From JACQZO01 sp964512325 (GTDB taxonomy: Bacteria; Patescibacteriota; Gracilibacteria; RBG-16-42-10): a DNA stretch of 64,000 nt. The stretch's first letter is position 1. Each line of letters opens with the position of its first letter. The notes beneath the pieces are model-generated. The model did no database searches. It saw only the letters and a program-made list of their open reading frames with translations, and was not told the origin of the DNA. The position numbers were made by a program, and so were the translations under genes. The DNA is taken from positions 31,737 to 95,736 of the forward strand of contig CAZEGN010000004.1 of NCBI GenBank assembly GCA_964512325.1, given 5' to 3'. Shown one piece after another: positions 8,540 to 17,458 of this stretch.

Positions 8540-10315
8540 CTACTCTACAAATGCTGCTGATTGCTGTGTATATAATTTCGCATATTCTCCTTTTTGGGCC
8601 ATTAGTTCTTTGTGATTGCCGCTTTCAATGATTTTTCCTGTTGATAGAACAACGATACGATTGGCTTTTCTAATATTAGAAAATTTGTGAGAAATAATGA
8701 GTTGAGCTTGGTTGTTACTCCGCTCGAAAATAGCGTTAAATATCTCTTGCTCAGCTTTGCTGTCTACTGCTGATGTCGGTTCGTCCAAAATGAGTAAAGG
8801 GGCTGTGCGATAAAAACTGCGGGCGATGCTTAGTTTTTGCCACTGCCCTCCTGATAAGTTAATTCCATTTGGAAAGAACTTGCCCAACATGGTCTTATCT
8901 TTCTTTGGTAATCGCTCAATGTCTTGCCTGATCATTGCTTCTGTAATGCTCGTTTTGTAACGTTTTAAATCAAAACTATGAGCGTGGTCACCAATGGAAA
9001 TATTTTCTTTAGCAGGGAGGAAGTATTTAGGCACGTCCTGTGACAAATTACTAATGACTGATCGCCACCATGTAGTGTCAATATCTTGTAAATTAACACC
9101 ATTTATTAAAATTGTCCCACTACTCGGTTGATAGAACTTATTAATCAAGCGAGTAATTGTGGTTTTACCAGCACCATTTTGCCCAACTATTGCTAACTTC
9201 TCGCCGCTTTTAAGAGTAAAACTGATATTTCTCAGCACAGGTTGATCTGATTCCGGGTACTTAAATGACACATTTTTAAATTCTAATTCAAGAGATGCTA
9301 CATTCACCTTTTTGCCTTGTCTCTGCATCTGTTCAGGCATATCTAAGAGATTGAATAAATCCTGAACATACAGATTGTTTTCACTAATCTGTAAATAAGC
9401 CATATAAAGGCGAAAACTATTATTATAAGCTTCATCTACCAGGCGATAATAGAGCTGGAATTGTCCAACCGTAATTTGTGTGCTTAACGTTAACCAAACA
9501 TAATAAGCCTTGGGAATAAACTGTCCTAGAATATTGGCTATGGAACCTACTAAAATAGCCCTTGGACGGTGATAGGTTTGTATATCTTTGACACCACCTA
9601 TAATCGTTCGCTGAGACTTCTGGATCTTGTTAAGGAAATAAGAAAACAGATTGTACGATTTCAGATTGAAGTATTGCGTTATATCCTGTGTCAAAGAGGT
9701 AAAGTATGATTGTTGTCGTCTTTCCAAAGCTAAGCTTTCATTTAACTCTCGCATTTTGCGAATAATTTTGATGTTGTATCGTACTTCAGGCAGAGAAACG
9801 ATCACTATTAGCAAAACAATTAATGGGTTGCTTAAAAGTAGTGCGATTAATGCATAAAAAAATAGTACTGTTGTCTCAATTAATGTAGTAAAGAGATTTA
9901 GATTTTCTGCTAATTTCACTTTTCCAAAGGTGTGAATATTTGTCATGTAGTTCTGAAACTCGCTACTTTCAATAACATAAGTCGGGAGGCGGTCGAGCTT
10001 ATGGACAATAATATTATCGGTGTAATTTAAGATGCGAGGTTTATGAACTTCATTTAGGTAGGTCAAGAAATGATTACAAACATTGGCCACCAACCAACGT
10101 ATGACGAGAATGCCAAACCACCACCATGCTGAATAAACTATGTCTGGAGTAGGTGCTTGAATATAAGCAATAAATAAATCAATCAGCTGCGCTAATATAA
10201 ATAATGCGCTTAGCCCAATTCCTGCATAAATAAAACTGGCTACAATAAGTGCGATTACGTAAAAGCTATTTGCTGCATAAGCCAGGCGTAGATTTCGCAG
10301 CAATAGATTAAACAT
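8540..10315 (-). CDS. ABC transporter, fused permease and ATPase
   Basis: A 591-residue exporter half-transporter. The N-terminal ~320 residues hold about five to six transmembrane helices. The C-terminal ATPase domain has Walker A GQNGAGKTT (about 390), a Q-loop region SNLSQDVPKY, the signature LSGGQWQKLSIARSF (about 495), Walker B LLILDEPTSAVD and the H-loop ISHKF. It likely functions as a homodimer. The substrate is unknown; peptide or lipid export is the family norm. The gene ends only 6 bp after the possible R0 repeat and may be cargo of the oldest cassette. Confidence 0.92.
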   Translation of the reverse strand: MFNLLLRNLRLAYAANSFYVIALIVASFIYAGIGLSALFILAQLIDLFIAYIQAPTPDIVYSAWWWFGILVIRWLVANVCNHFLTYLNEVHKPRILNYTDNIIVHKLDRLPTYVIESSEFQNYMTNIHTFGKVKLAENLNLFTTLIETTVLFFYALIALLLSNPLIVLLIVIVSLPEVRYNIKIIRKMRELNESLALERRQQSYFTSLTQDITQYFNLKSYNLFSYFLNKIQKSQRTIIGGVKDIQTYHRPRAILVGSIANILGQFIPKAYYVWLTLSTQITVGQFQLYYRLVDEAYNNSFRLYMAYLQISENNLYVQDLFNLLDMPEQMQRQGKKVNVASLELEFKNVSFKYPESDQPVLRNISFTLKSGEKLAIVGQNGAGKTTITRLINKFYQPSSGTILINGVNLQDIDTTWWRSVISNLSQDVPKYFLPAKENISIGDHAHSFDLKRYKTSITEAMIRQDIERLPKKDKTMLGKFFPNGINLSGGQWQKLSIARSFYRTAPLLILDEPTSAVDSKAEQEIFNAIFERSNNQAQLIISHKFSNIRKANRIVVLSTGKIIESGNHKELMAQKGEYAKLYTQQSAAFVE

Positions 10316-10490
10316 TTTAGGACATGGTTTCTAGCAAGTTCTTCAACCTGCTTAACGAAACTATACTGAGAGTATTTCACTACTTCAATGCTTTAGTATC
10401 CGTACTATTATTTTTCGATTGTGGTGAAATAGCCTTGTGCGAAGATTAGGAAGAGGATACTACGATCGGAAAGGATGGGCCCTGTGATGG

Positions 10491-10955
10491 TCACTTCACT
10501 CTTAATCGCTCAAGAACTTGCAGGTTGCTTAAAATGTTTACTGGATCTACTCCTTCAGGGGAGATGATCACATTTAGAAAGTAATTCCCATTCTCCAATA
10601 GAGTGGTAAAAGTATTGCCGTAGCCATGTCGTTGCGCATATTCATCAGGGAAAAGATAGAACATACGGTTATGTATATTATACTCTGACACGTTCTTATT
10701 AATACTGCGCGGAGAAATACCAGGCTCTGCCCTTTGTTGTAAAATTAACTCAATGGTTGCGTTATTTCCTATGAGCTTAAGATGGTTTCGATCTAGGTCG
10801 TTACTAGTATTGATTGGCTTGTATGATCTAGGAAGAGATACTTCTATCTTGTAGTTTTCAAGAATGAGTTGATGGGATACCGGCCAATAAGCCCATGCAT
10901 ATAGTGCTGCTAGGGTGGCGAGTACGCCACTCAATATACAAAGTCTTTTTTTCAT
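10491..10955 (-). CDS. Membrane-anchored small protein, unknown
   Basis: A 154-residue protein with a basic N-terminus and one hydrophobic helix (about residues 5-24, MKKRLCILSGVLATLAALYA), then a soluble beta-rich domain probably outside the membrane. No family recognised and no lipobox. It is upstream of the ABC exporter on the same strand, 175 bp apart, so cotranscription is possible but not clear. Confidence 0.6.
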   Translation of the reverse strand: MKKRLCILSGVLATLAALYAWAYWPVSHQLILENYKIEVSLPRSYKPINTSNDLDRNHLKLIGNNATIELILQQRAEPGISPRSINKNVSEYNIHNRMFYLFPDEYAQRHGYGNTFTTLLENGNYFLNVIISPEGVDPVNILSNLQVLERLRVK

Positions 10956-11029
10956 GTGCTGGTGATAGATGTTTTTTTACTAGTGTAACTATACCTCCGC
11001 TTTATAATTAGTACAGAAATATTAAAAAC

Positions 11030-11205
11030 TGATGGAGGTGGGAGTAGTGGTTACAACCTGTACTCGATTCCGGCATACTTTAGCCATATCATCAAAAAAC
11101 ATATTAATAAGCAGTCAGGAGAAGAGATTCATCCTGAGGTATTAATGGCCAGGCCTATACTCTTTCTGTGAGCAGCGCTTATTAGAAGAACGGCAAAGGT
11201 AGAAC
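11030..11205 (+). repeat. att-like repeat R1 (decayed)
   Basis: 176 bp. It begins TGATGGAGGTGGGAG (three mismatches to the consensus core) and ends TAGAAC. It reads GSSGYNLYSIPAYFSHIIKK in the peptide frame; a 2-bp deletion then breaks the frame. Clearly homologous to the recombinase C-terminal coding repeat. Confidence 0.85.
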
Positions 11206-11335
11206 TTACATTTGGTTAATAGAGAGACTTGAAGTCAGTTCTGTTTTAAGCATCTGAGTATTTTATGTTTGCTGTTGCGCTTTTTATATTACCTTTTCAA
11301 ATAACCCTAACCTGGAATTATGCTTCTACTTAAAG

Positions 11336-11341
11336 TATAAT
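11336..11341 (+). promoter_or_regulatory. -10 box of the 11361 gene
   Basis: A perfect TATAAT ends 19 bp before the ATG at 11361, giving a leader of about 13 nt. No good -35 box is seen (TGGAAT at 11313). This fits the short-leader pattern of the island genes. Confidence 0.4.
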
Positions 11342-11360
11342 AAAAAGAGTCAACAATTTT

Positions 11361-12326
11361 ATGGATGCAGAAAATATTCGTGCAGGCAGAGAAAAATCTG
11401 ATTCGGTAGTTACACATCCTCAAGTAGTAGCTAGACCTGAGTTAGGGGCTGCTGTGGCGCAAATACGTACCATGCTAAGCCCCTTAAATGGGCTTTCTGC
11501 GTTAGCGCCGACTATTCCAATGCTGGACTATGAAATAGATGACGATGATAACGACCCATATCGTTTGAGTGTTAAGTTTAAAAATGCGCCAGTTGGATTT
11601 AGCGTGCGAGGAGAACTTACTCGTGAGGAAGGTTTAGATAATGGCCAGCGCTTTATAGATAGGCAAAACAGTCTATATGGAAAACCTTTAGGTGGTACTG
11701 TTTCCCGTTTGCTAGAGTATGAAGTTAGACATCAAGATTACAATGCCGAAGATGTCATGACTACTACTGGCCACTTTCAGTATGCAGTAGTTGATAACAA
11801 ACTATTATTAACCAACGCGGAGTATCAGTTTAAGCCTGACGAAAAAGATAAAAGTCCCGTGCTCGTAAAGGAGAACAGAGCTCATGATGATCATGGAAGA
11901 CTCAAGGAGGTAGAGGTTTCACGTTGCGAGGCAACAAATATTTATGGTGATCTGAAAATACGTTCCTCTAAACTCACTATTAACTACGATCAAGCAGGTA
12001 AAATAATTGGTGGAACTATGAAATTAGATAAAGGCGATGAGGTTAATTGGAGTCTAGTAGACCAAAACAATATCCGTATTACTCGTCCTATGCGCTGGAC
12101 AGGAGGACATTTAGATGCTCCAGCAAAAGAAATTACAGTGAGTTTTGATACAGATGCTTTATTACAACTTGCATCACCTAAGGCATTACTAACTGTACAA
12201 GATGTGGTTTTACCTGGCATGAAACAAGACTTTTTAGAGATTAATACTAAGTTGGATCGGGCCGTTGCGATCTATCCTAGTACTGACGACCATGCTCTTG
12301 AGGAAGATGATGGTCTTGCTGAGTAG
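11361..12326 (+). CDS. Cassette protein, unknown (321 aa)
   Basis: A soluble, acidic 321-residue protein with no signal peptide and no family I recognise. The middle (about 60-290) looks beta-rich and includes several strands with alternating hydrophobic residues, such as VGFSVRGELTRE and ITVSFDTDALLQL. The C-terminus is strongly acidic (HALEEDDGLAE). It is the single gene of the first cassette, on the same strand as the repeat. Its own -10 box suggests autonomous transcription rather than read-through. Confidence 0.7.
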   Translation: MDAENIRAGREKSDSVVTHPQVVARPELGAAVAQIRTMLSPLNGLSALAPTIPMLDYEIDDDDNDPYRLSVKFKNAPVGFSVRGELTREEGLDNGQRFIDRQNSLYGKPLGGTVSRLLEYEVRHQDYNAEDVMTTTGHFQYAVVDNKLLLTNAEYQFKPDEKDKSPVLVKENRAHDDHGRLKEVEVSRCEATNIYGDLKIRSSKLTINYDQAGKIIGGTMKLDKGDEVNWSLVDQNNIRITRPMRWTGGHLDAPAKEITVSFDTDALLQLASPKALLTVQDVVLPGMKQDFLEINTKLDRAVAIYPSTDDHALEEDDGLAE

Positions 12327-12409
12327 GGCGGTAACTAAAATGGATACTTGCCAGTTACAATTCTGCTTCTGCTAAAAGCAGATAGCTTTTAATAATTGTA
12401 TCCTGAAAA

Positions 12410-12587
12410 TAGTGCAGACGGGAGTGAGGTTTTCAACCTTTACAGTATTCCGGTATCCTTTAGCCGTCGCGTTGTTCAGCATGGGAAAGTGCAGGTGGGC
12501 GAGGAGGTACTTCTGCATGTATTTGATAACCAAGAATTCAGGGCCTTTAGAAAGCGATGCTTATTAGAAAAGTAGATGCGATAGAAC
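12410..12587 (+). repeat. att-like repeat R2 (partly decayed)
   Basis: 178 bp from the aligned start to TAGAAC, so length is preserved. The first seven bases of the core are lost but GACGGGAG remains. The peptide frame is readable as DGSEVFNLYSIPVSFSRRVV and then to FRKRCLLEK before a premature TAG at 12573. Confidence 0.88.
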
Positions 12588-12653
12588 CTAAATCTTAGTC
12601 CTAGTAGATTACTTTCTAGCTCATCTGTGCCTTTTTATCCTTTTATTTTTTTG

Positions 12654-12662
12654 TGTTATAAT
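12654..12662 (+). promoter_or_regulatory. Extended -10 promoter of the 12685 gene
   Basis: TGTTATAAT: an extended -10 (TGn plus TATAAT) 22 bp before the ATG, predicting a leader of roughly 16 nt. The upstream region is T-rich without a clear -35 box, as is usual for extended -10 promoters. Confidence 0.5.
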
Positions 12663-12684
12663 TATAATTGAATTAAAAACAAAC

Positions 12685-13395
12685 ATGGAGATTCTATCTA
12701 GAATTAGAGGTGCAACTGGTAAAGATGCTGCTGCTTTGGATCAAGAGAAAAGTCCCCGAGGTGGTTTTTCTGAAGCTGTGGCCGATCAGTTGGCTGTTAA
12801 AATATGTACGCCTGGGAAAAGCCAGTTTCGAGGAGAAATTATTAAATCTCATAACCATTTAAAGGAAGTTGTGGATGAACTGAGGGCTAGAGAGCCTGTG
12901 AGAAGTGGTGTTTTAAGTATTCTTAAAAAAACTGCTCCTAAAAGTAATGATTTGATTGAAGCAGAAAGAGCGTATGCGACATTTGTTAGTGATGCTCAAG
13001 AAGCTTTGACTGATAGTTCACAAGCGGTAGAGGCCCAGAAGAAACTAAGAGTGGCGATAGCGAGAGATTTGGTCAGAAAAGTTATATCCATTAAGGACCG
13101 TCTGAAACAAAAAGGCAGTACTAATGGAAACCTTACTGCAGAGGTGCAAAATGCTTTGGTTATTGCTAGTCCTCATGATGGTTCAGAGATTGCTAAAGGC
13201 ATTGTTTCACATACCTTCCTAGAGGATCTTTTTAGTCAGCTAAGAGTTTTGGTAGAAACGGGACTAATTGATGATTTACAAGATCAGGAATTTTTGCCGG
13301 TATCTGTGTCCACTCTCAGAGATCTGTATGAACGGATCAAGAATTCCCTTCTAGTAATGGGTCTTCCAGAAATGGATGATACAGTATTAAAATAA
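12685..13395 (+). CDS. Cassette protein, unknown (236 aa)
   Basis: A 236-residue soluble protein, mostly helical and charged, with no signal or membrane segment. No family recognised. It contains no evident catalytic motif; the two longest amphipathic stretches lie near residues 95-150 and 185-230. It is the sole gene of the second cassette, on the same strand as its repeat, with its own promoter. Composition resembles that of the neighbouring cassette gene at 11361 (acidic, Ser/Ala-rich). Confidence 0.68.
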   Translation: MEILSRIRGATGKDAAALDQEKSPRGGFSEAVADQLAVKICTPGKSQFRGEIIKSHNHLKEVVDELRAREPVRSGVLSILKKTAPKSNDLIEAERAYATFVSDAQEALTDSSQAVEAQKKLRVAIARDLVRKVISIKDRLKQKGSTNGNLTAEVQNALVIASPHDGSEIAKGIVSHTFLEDLFSQLRVLVETGLIDDLQDQEFLPVSVSTLRDLYERIKNSLLVMGLPEMDDTVLK

Positions 13396-13428
13396 TGGGA
13401 ATTCTTTTCATCTAATCCCTTCTAAAGT

Positions 13429-13605
13429 TGGTGCGGTAGGCCTCGTTGGTTACACTCCGTTCATGATGTCTGTATCCTTTTGCCGTTCTGTTGTGAGGCA
13501 TGGTGAGCGGCAGGTGGGGGAAGAGATTGTGTTGGAATATGTAAAGGGCAGATAGATTAGATACTTCTATCTGCTACACGTAATAGAGAAAGACTCTGGT
13601 AGAAC
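13429..13605 (+). repeat. att-like repeat R3 (decayed)
   Basis: 177 bp. It retains TGGTG at the start, GGTTACAC at the position of the palindrome, VGEEIVLEYV in the peptide frame (GTGGGGGAAGAGATTGTG) and TAGAAC at the end. The coding frame is broken in several places. Confidence 0.78.
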
Positions 13606-13624
13606 CTTATCTTAATTAGAGTAA

Positions 13625-14392
13625 CTAACAATCGTCTGGTTGATCAGTTATGTAGTCACAACGAGGTGTTTTTTTCATGAAGTCGATGTAGTTAAGCAGC
13701 ATCATTGCCATATCGTACCGAATAACAGCTGTGTTTTGTTGGAAATTATTAGCTCCAATCATTTTCATTCTTTCAGCATGTTCCACAAATTGTCTGAAAG
13801 AATTATCTGTTACTCCTGCAACTCTACTTGAAAGTGGCTGCACTGCCTGACCATGACTAAAGTACATGGATGGGGCAAGTAATATTTTAAGAAATTCTCC
13901 TTTGGTCACATGTTGTTGGGGATAAAAGCGGTCTCCAATGCCATCAATGATACCTTCAGCATGTGCTTTTCCGATAACAAGCGACATTTCTGAGTTGTCT
14001 TTAGGAACGTCAATAAACTTAGTATTGGGAACAGGGCTGGTGAACCATTCTATGCAATTTGCTCCGAGAGCAATTTTGGTCATTTCAAAGCGAGACAGAT
14101 TGCGCGTACTGCCAAACTTATTATTACCAATGCCTTTTACCACTCTTTCTGTAGGACGGTTGGTAAATACGAACCTAGTTAATCGCTCGAAAACAAAATC
14201 CATCATTATTCCTCCATCATCGGTGGTTGTGCTTTCATCGTCAAAGACCAATGGTGTACCTGTGCTAATTAAACACGGTAAAGCGTCACTTGCAGGTCGA
14301 ACAAAATTAGGATCACTGGTTGAGGCGAGAACAAGATTACTATGCAAAAGAACCATTACTGAAAGTGTCAAAGTTGCTACAAGTTTTTTCAT
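13625..14392 (-). CDS. Secreted SLH-domain protein
   Basis: A 255-residue protein with a clear signal peptide (MKKLVATLTLSVMVLLHSNLVLA, described in part). At about residues 125-185 it carries an S-layer homology domain: FIDVPKDNSEMSLVIGKAHA followed by GIIDGIGDRFYPQQHVTKGEFLKIL. A second, weaker SLH-like block follows (VAGVTDNSFRQFVEHAERM...IRYDMAMML). SLH domains bind pyruvylated cell-wall polymers, so it is probably attached to the envelope. A full S-layer-type protein is encoded at 37048. Two genes share this cassette; the stop lies 20 bp after repeat R3. Confidence 0.82.
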   Translation of the reverse strand: MKKLVATLTLSVMVLLHSNLVLASTSDPNFVRPASDALPCLISTGTPLVFDDESTTTDDGGIMMDFVFERLTRFVFTNRPTERVVKGIGNNKFGSTRNLSRFEMTKIALGANCIEWFTSPVPNTKFIDVPKDNSEMSLVIGKAHAEGIIDGIGDRFYPQQHVTKGEFLKILLAPSMYFSHGQAVQPLSSRVAGVTDNSFRQFVEHAERMKMIGANNFQQNTAVIRYDMAMMLLNYIDFMKKTPRCDYITDQPDDC

Positions 14393-14426
14393 ATAAGTGA
14401 GATTTCTGGGTGCAGATTAGCACATA

Positions 14427-14669
14427 TTAATTCAAAATTCTTTTTCTCAAGACAGTTTTTCCCGATCCAGTTTTAAAGTACTGCTCAAGTTCTCTGGCTT
14501 GTTTTTCAGTTGGTAAAGCAATATAGCCAATTAGCTCTAAAGGCAAGAAACGTTTAGTAGAAATGACATACCCATTTTGATGTTGAGATAGTCTTCTGGT
14601 TAGAGAATTAGTCGATCCAGTATAGAAAAAAGATTTTCGCTTGTTCTCAAGAAAATATACATACCACAT
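14427..14669 (-). CDS. GIY-YIG endonuclease domain protein
   Basis: An 80-residue protein consisting of one GIY-YIG domain: WYVYFLENK (GIY strand), FYTGSTNSLTRRLSQHQNG (YIG strand, catalytic Arg and His region), and a downstream Glu in KQARELEQYFKTGSG. Small stand-alone members (YhbQ type) have been linked to DNA repair, and others are mobile-element nucleases. It shares a cassette with the SLH gene and ends 34 bp from that gene's start. Whether it acts in array rearrangement is unknown. Confidence 0.88.
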   Translation of the reverse strand: MWYVYFLENKRKSFFYTGSTNSLTRRLSQHQNGYVISTKRFLPLELIGYIALPTEKQARELEQYFKTGSGKTVLRKRILN

Positions 14670-14754
14670 AGAAAAGATTAAGAACTAATCTAGTGTAGTA
14701 AATAAAAGATGAAAAACGTCTCGTGAACTATTTTTGATCATTACACATCCGTCT

Positions 14755-14933
14755 GCGACCATGGCATGCCTGCGCCCCGAGGGGGACTTCGGCAGCCTAA
14801 CACTGCGCTGGCTCAGCTGCTCGCAAGATTGCTTAAATAAGCCTATGTATAAAAATAGACTTCAAAGAGTTGGCCTGCCTACACTAAAGTTTCGGCAAGC
14901 TGGCCTGCCAACCGAAGCTCGCAGAGCGCAGGT
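14755..14933. repeat. GC-rich palindromic intergenic segment
   Basis: Between the GIY-YIG gene and repeat R4, base composition rises sharply. The block holds nested inverted repeats, for example CCAACC...GGTTGG (14909-14936 region), TTGGCCTGCC / GGCCTGCCAA, and GCGCCCCGAGGGGGAC. No gene is supported; the 124-codon ORF across it is a chance ORF running into R4. It looks like a small dispersed palindromic element. Confidence 0.5.
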
Positions 14934-15111
14934 TGGTGGAGACGGGAGCAGAGGTTACAATCTCTACAGTATTCCGGCTTCCTTTAGCCGTTCAGTAAAA
15001 TTACATAAGAATAACCAGGCTGGCGAAGAGATTGTTCTTGAGGTTGCTAATGCCAAGGCGCTTAGCTCTTTTCGAGATCAGTGCTTATTAGAAGACCGGA
15101 AAGGGTAGAAC
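14934..15111 (+). repeat. att-like repeat R4 (intact)
   Basis: 178 bp, core TGGTGGAGACGGG at 14934-14946. It encodes DGSRGYNLYSIPASFSRSVK and continues in frame to a TAG at 15106, ending TAGAAC. Identity to the other intact copies starts exactly at 14934. Confidence 0.95.
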
Positions 15112-15139
15112 AATTGAGCAGATGTTGTTAAAAACTAGT

Positions 15140-16339
15140 TTATTCGTGACCAGTAACCTTTAAAATGCTTAACTTTATCCAGTCTATATGCTCAGTTTTC
15201 TTTAAAAAGCTTCTGATGAATTCTTGGTCATTCTGTGTGATCGGTACTGCTCCATGCTCTAAATCTAGCAGAACCCCTATTTTCTTTAGTTTAGTATGGT
15301 CTAAATCTGCATTAATGTAGTCATGAAGACAGTGAGAAATACTTTTTTGAGTAGGAAAAGACTCATTTTGTGTTGGTGCGCAAGCAAATATACCTATCCA
15401 CTGGTCCCATTCCTGATTATGTTCCCAAGTCATCAAGCTTAAATAATAACTTTGCCTGTCATTAGTGTTTTCAGTTCCTACTAAATCACTGTTTTTACTT
15501 GCTAATAATAACCCAATACGTGGGATCCAATAAAATTGAAATTCAGTATTGTCTTTATTTGCAGAACTGCAAAATCCTGTACTCATTGTTTTAACACAGT
15601 TTTGTATCTCTTCGATTGAAGTTCGCCAAAAGTTTGTCCCTCCATAACGCAGGAAAGTGTTGGAGACTTCTTTTCCAAACTCATTGACTTGCAAATAACC
15701 GTTATACGCATTCCCGTCTGCAGTATTATTAATGAATGTAAGCTCAAGATTCATTAAAATATCACTATTTGCTGGTATTCCTATTTCAAATTGCTTTGAA
15801 ATCTGAAACTGTTCAAACCAGCGTGTGTTGAGTTTCTGCCAATAGGAATAGTTTCCAAGGGCAATAACTAAAAATGGTAGCATTATGACTATAAGTTTTA
15901 GAGGCTGTTTACTTTTATTCAATAATTTCTCAGCTGTTATAAACCAAATGAAACAGCCTAATATAATAAACAAAGTAGTATGAGGAAACAAAACAGATGC
16001 CCAATAGCTCTCTTCTGCTGCTCTAAAAAGATGGGGAAATGGAAGCGCATTATAGATCCATTGAATACTTGCCTCGAACTCATCGTGGAACGCATTAGGA
16101 TCGGGATAGAAAAAGTTAACCCATCCTAGAACCATGAATGGTAAGGCCAAAGCTAATTGGATGGATATCATGCTTAAAACAGACCGACTACCTAAATACC
16201 ATGCCTTTTTTATTGAAGGTTTTTCTTCTAGTACTTCTAAGAAACGTTTCCGTGCGGGGGAACGATAGAATACTATAAAAAGAGGCAAGCCCAGAAAGAT
16301 GGCTAATAATGAAAAAGTATAAATCCAGTCTGTGAGCAT
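15140..16339 (-). CDS. Multi-pass membrane protein, unknown
   Basis: A 399-residue protein. The first half has about five hydrophobic segments (near residues 5-25, 50-75, 115-135, 145-165). The second half, from about residue 175, is a soluble domain with conserved-looking Trp, Cys and Asn residues and no known motif. Not a transporter family I recognise. It is the only gene in the R4 cassette and runs opposite to its repeat. The stop lies about 30 bp after the repeat end; the ATG is 47 bp before the next core. Confidence 0.68.
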   Translation of the reverse strand: MLTDWIYTFSLLAIFLGLPLFIVFYRSPARKRFLEVLEEKPSIKKAWYLGSRSVLSMISIQLALALPFMVLGWVNFFYPDPNAFHDEFEASIQWIYNALPFPHLFRAAEESYWASVLFPHTTLFIILGCFIWFITAEKLLNKSKQPLKLIVIMLPFLVIALGNYSYWQKLNTRWFEQFQISKQFEIGIPANSDILMNLELTFINNTADGNAYNGYLQVNEFGKEVSNTFLRYGGTNFWRTSIEEIQNCVKTMSTGFCSSANKDNTEFQFYWIPRIGLLLASKNSDLVGTENTNDRQSYYLSLMTWEHNQEWDQWIGIFACAPTQNESFPTQKSISHCLHDYINADLDHTKLKKIGVLLDLEHGAVPITQNDQEFIRSFLKKTEHIDWIKLSILKVTGHE

Positions 16340-16386
16340 ATTAAAAATCTATCTGTACGAAGCATACCATAAGTAATTCCTAAAAA

Positions 16387-16564
16387 TGGTGGAGACGGGA
16401 GCAGAGGTTACAACCTCTACTCAATTCCTACTTCTTTTAGCCATAGTGTCATTCAACATGGGAAAATGCAGGTTGGAGAAGAGATTGTCCTAGAAGTGGC
16501 AGATAGTAAGGAACTACGCGCTTTCCGAGATCAGTGCTTATTAGATGAAGGGAAAGGGTAGAAC
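16387..16564 (+). repeat. att-like repeat R5 (intact)
   Basis: 178 bp, core TGGTGGAGACGGG at 16387-16399, followed by the perfect palindrome AGAGGTTACAACCTCT. It encodes DGSRGYNLYSIPTSFSHSVI to FRDQCLLDEGKG with TAG at 16559. In-frame upstream stop, so the peptide is not independently translated. Confidence 0.95.
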
Positions 16565-16587
16565 CTGAAATTTTCAGTATAAATAAA

Positions 16588-16622
16588 AAAAGATCCTAGG
16601 ATAAGTTTCCTAAGATCTTCTT
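16588..16622 (-). terminator. Intrinsic terminator of the 16641 gene
   Basis: Stem AAGATCCTAGGA / TCCTAAGATCTT (one mismatch) with a 6-nt loop. Read on the minus strand it is followed by a run of seven T. It lies 19 bp after the stop codon of the 16641-17207 gene. Confidence 0.8.
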
Positions 16623-16640
16623 AATCCGTTCTGTAATGGA

Positions 16641-17207
16641 CTAGCGATTAGTATGGGTAGCTGCAGTAATGATTGCTCCACGATACTGTTCACGAGCACG
16701 ACGTAGTAATGGTAGGTAATATCCCGCTACTTGATGTAAACAATCGACATCAGTTTGACGATTCAAGGCACCCAATATCCAAGGACGTTCACGTACAAAT
16801 GGGGCACTGTTAAACTGCACATCTTCCAAATGACCAATAGCTGCGTCTGTCACATGCAACTTGTCTAAATTTTCCCAAACATTGGTAGTTGCAGCAGGAA
16901 ATGAAGGTGTTGCTTCTGGTATAGAAAAAATCTCATGACAGTTACTGTCAGGCATCATACGAGGAAAATGTGGCACGCCACCTAAACTTCTATCGGCTCT
17001 CTCCAAAGAATCATATGATATTGCACCACCTATTGCTGGAGAAATATTTTTATATGCAAACTTGAGTGTAGCTCCGATGCCCCCCACAAACCCAACCACC
17101 AATGCAGCTCCTACTTTTATTCGATAATTGCGTCGCAATTTGGCATTTTTCCCCTCTATAGTGGCAGCATCTTCGTAAATAAGTTCCTCTGCTGAAAGAT
17201 CGCTCAT
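16641..17207 (-). CDS. Cassette protein with one membrane helix, unknown
   Basis: A 188-residue protein. A charged cytosolic N-terminus (about 30 residues) is followed by one hydrophobic segment (RIKVGAALVVGFVGGIGATL, about 31-50) and then a soluble domain likely on the outside. No family recognised. Single gene of the R5 cassette, opposite to the repeat, with its own intrinsic terminator between it and the repeat. This shows the cassette carries a complete transcription unit. Confidence 0.68.
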   Translation of the reverse strand: MSDLSAEELIYEDAATIEGKNAKLRRNYRIKVGAALVVGFVGGIGATLKFAYKNISPAIGGAISYDSLERADRSLGGVPHFPRMMPDSNCHEIFSIPEATPSFPAATTNVWENLDKLHVTDAAIGHLEDVQFNSAPFVRERPWILGALNRQTDVDCLHQVAGYYLPLLRRAREQYRGAIITAATHTNR

Positions 17208-17265
17208 AATAGGTTTTTAAAATAAAAGACATGTTAAATTAAGGCATAATTATTAGATTGTCAAA

Positions 17266-17443
17266 TGGTGGAGACGGGAGCAGAGGTTACAATCTTTACT
17301 CGATTCCCGCTTCCTTTAGCCATCGTGTAATTCGACATGGAAAAGTGCAGGTTGGAGAGGAGGTAATATTGGAAATCATTAATAGCACGGAATTACGATC
17401 CTTCCGAGATCTGTGTTTATTGGATGATGCCCAGGGATAGAAC
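17266..17443 (+). repeat. att-like repeat R6 (intact)
   Basis: 178 bp, core TGGTGGAGACGGG at 17266-17278. It encodes DGSRGYNLYSIPASFSHRVI to FRDLCLLDDAQG, TAG at 17438. A TTG just before the core could start a 60-codon peptide, but no ribosome-binding site is visible. Confidence 0.95.
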
Positions 17444-17458
17444 CTAAGTGAATTAACT

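Noticed and set aside
14734..15108. 124-residue plus-strand ORF
   Set aside because: It runs through the GC-rich palindrome and then the R4 att repeat; only the last part reflects the recombinase tail, so it is not an independent gene.
16387..17443. Independent small genes encoded by the repeats R5 and R6
   Set aside because: R5 has an in-frame stop just upstream and no start codon; R6 has only a weak TTG. Conservation is better explained as exchangeable recombinase tails.
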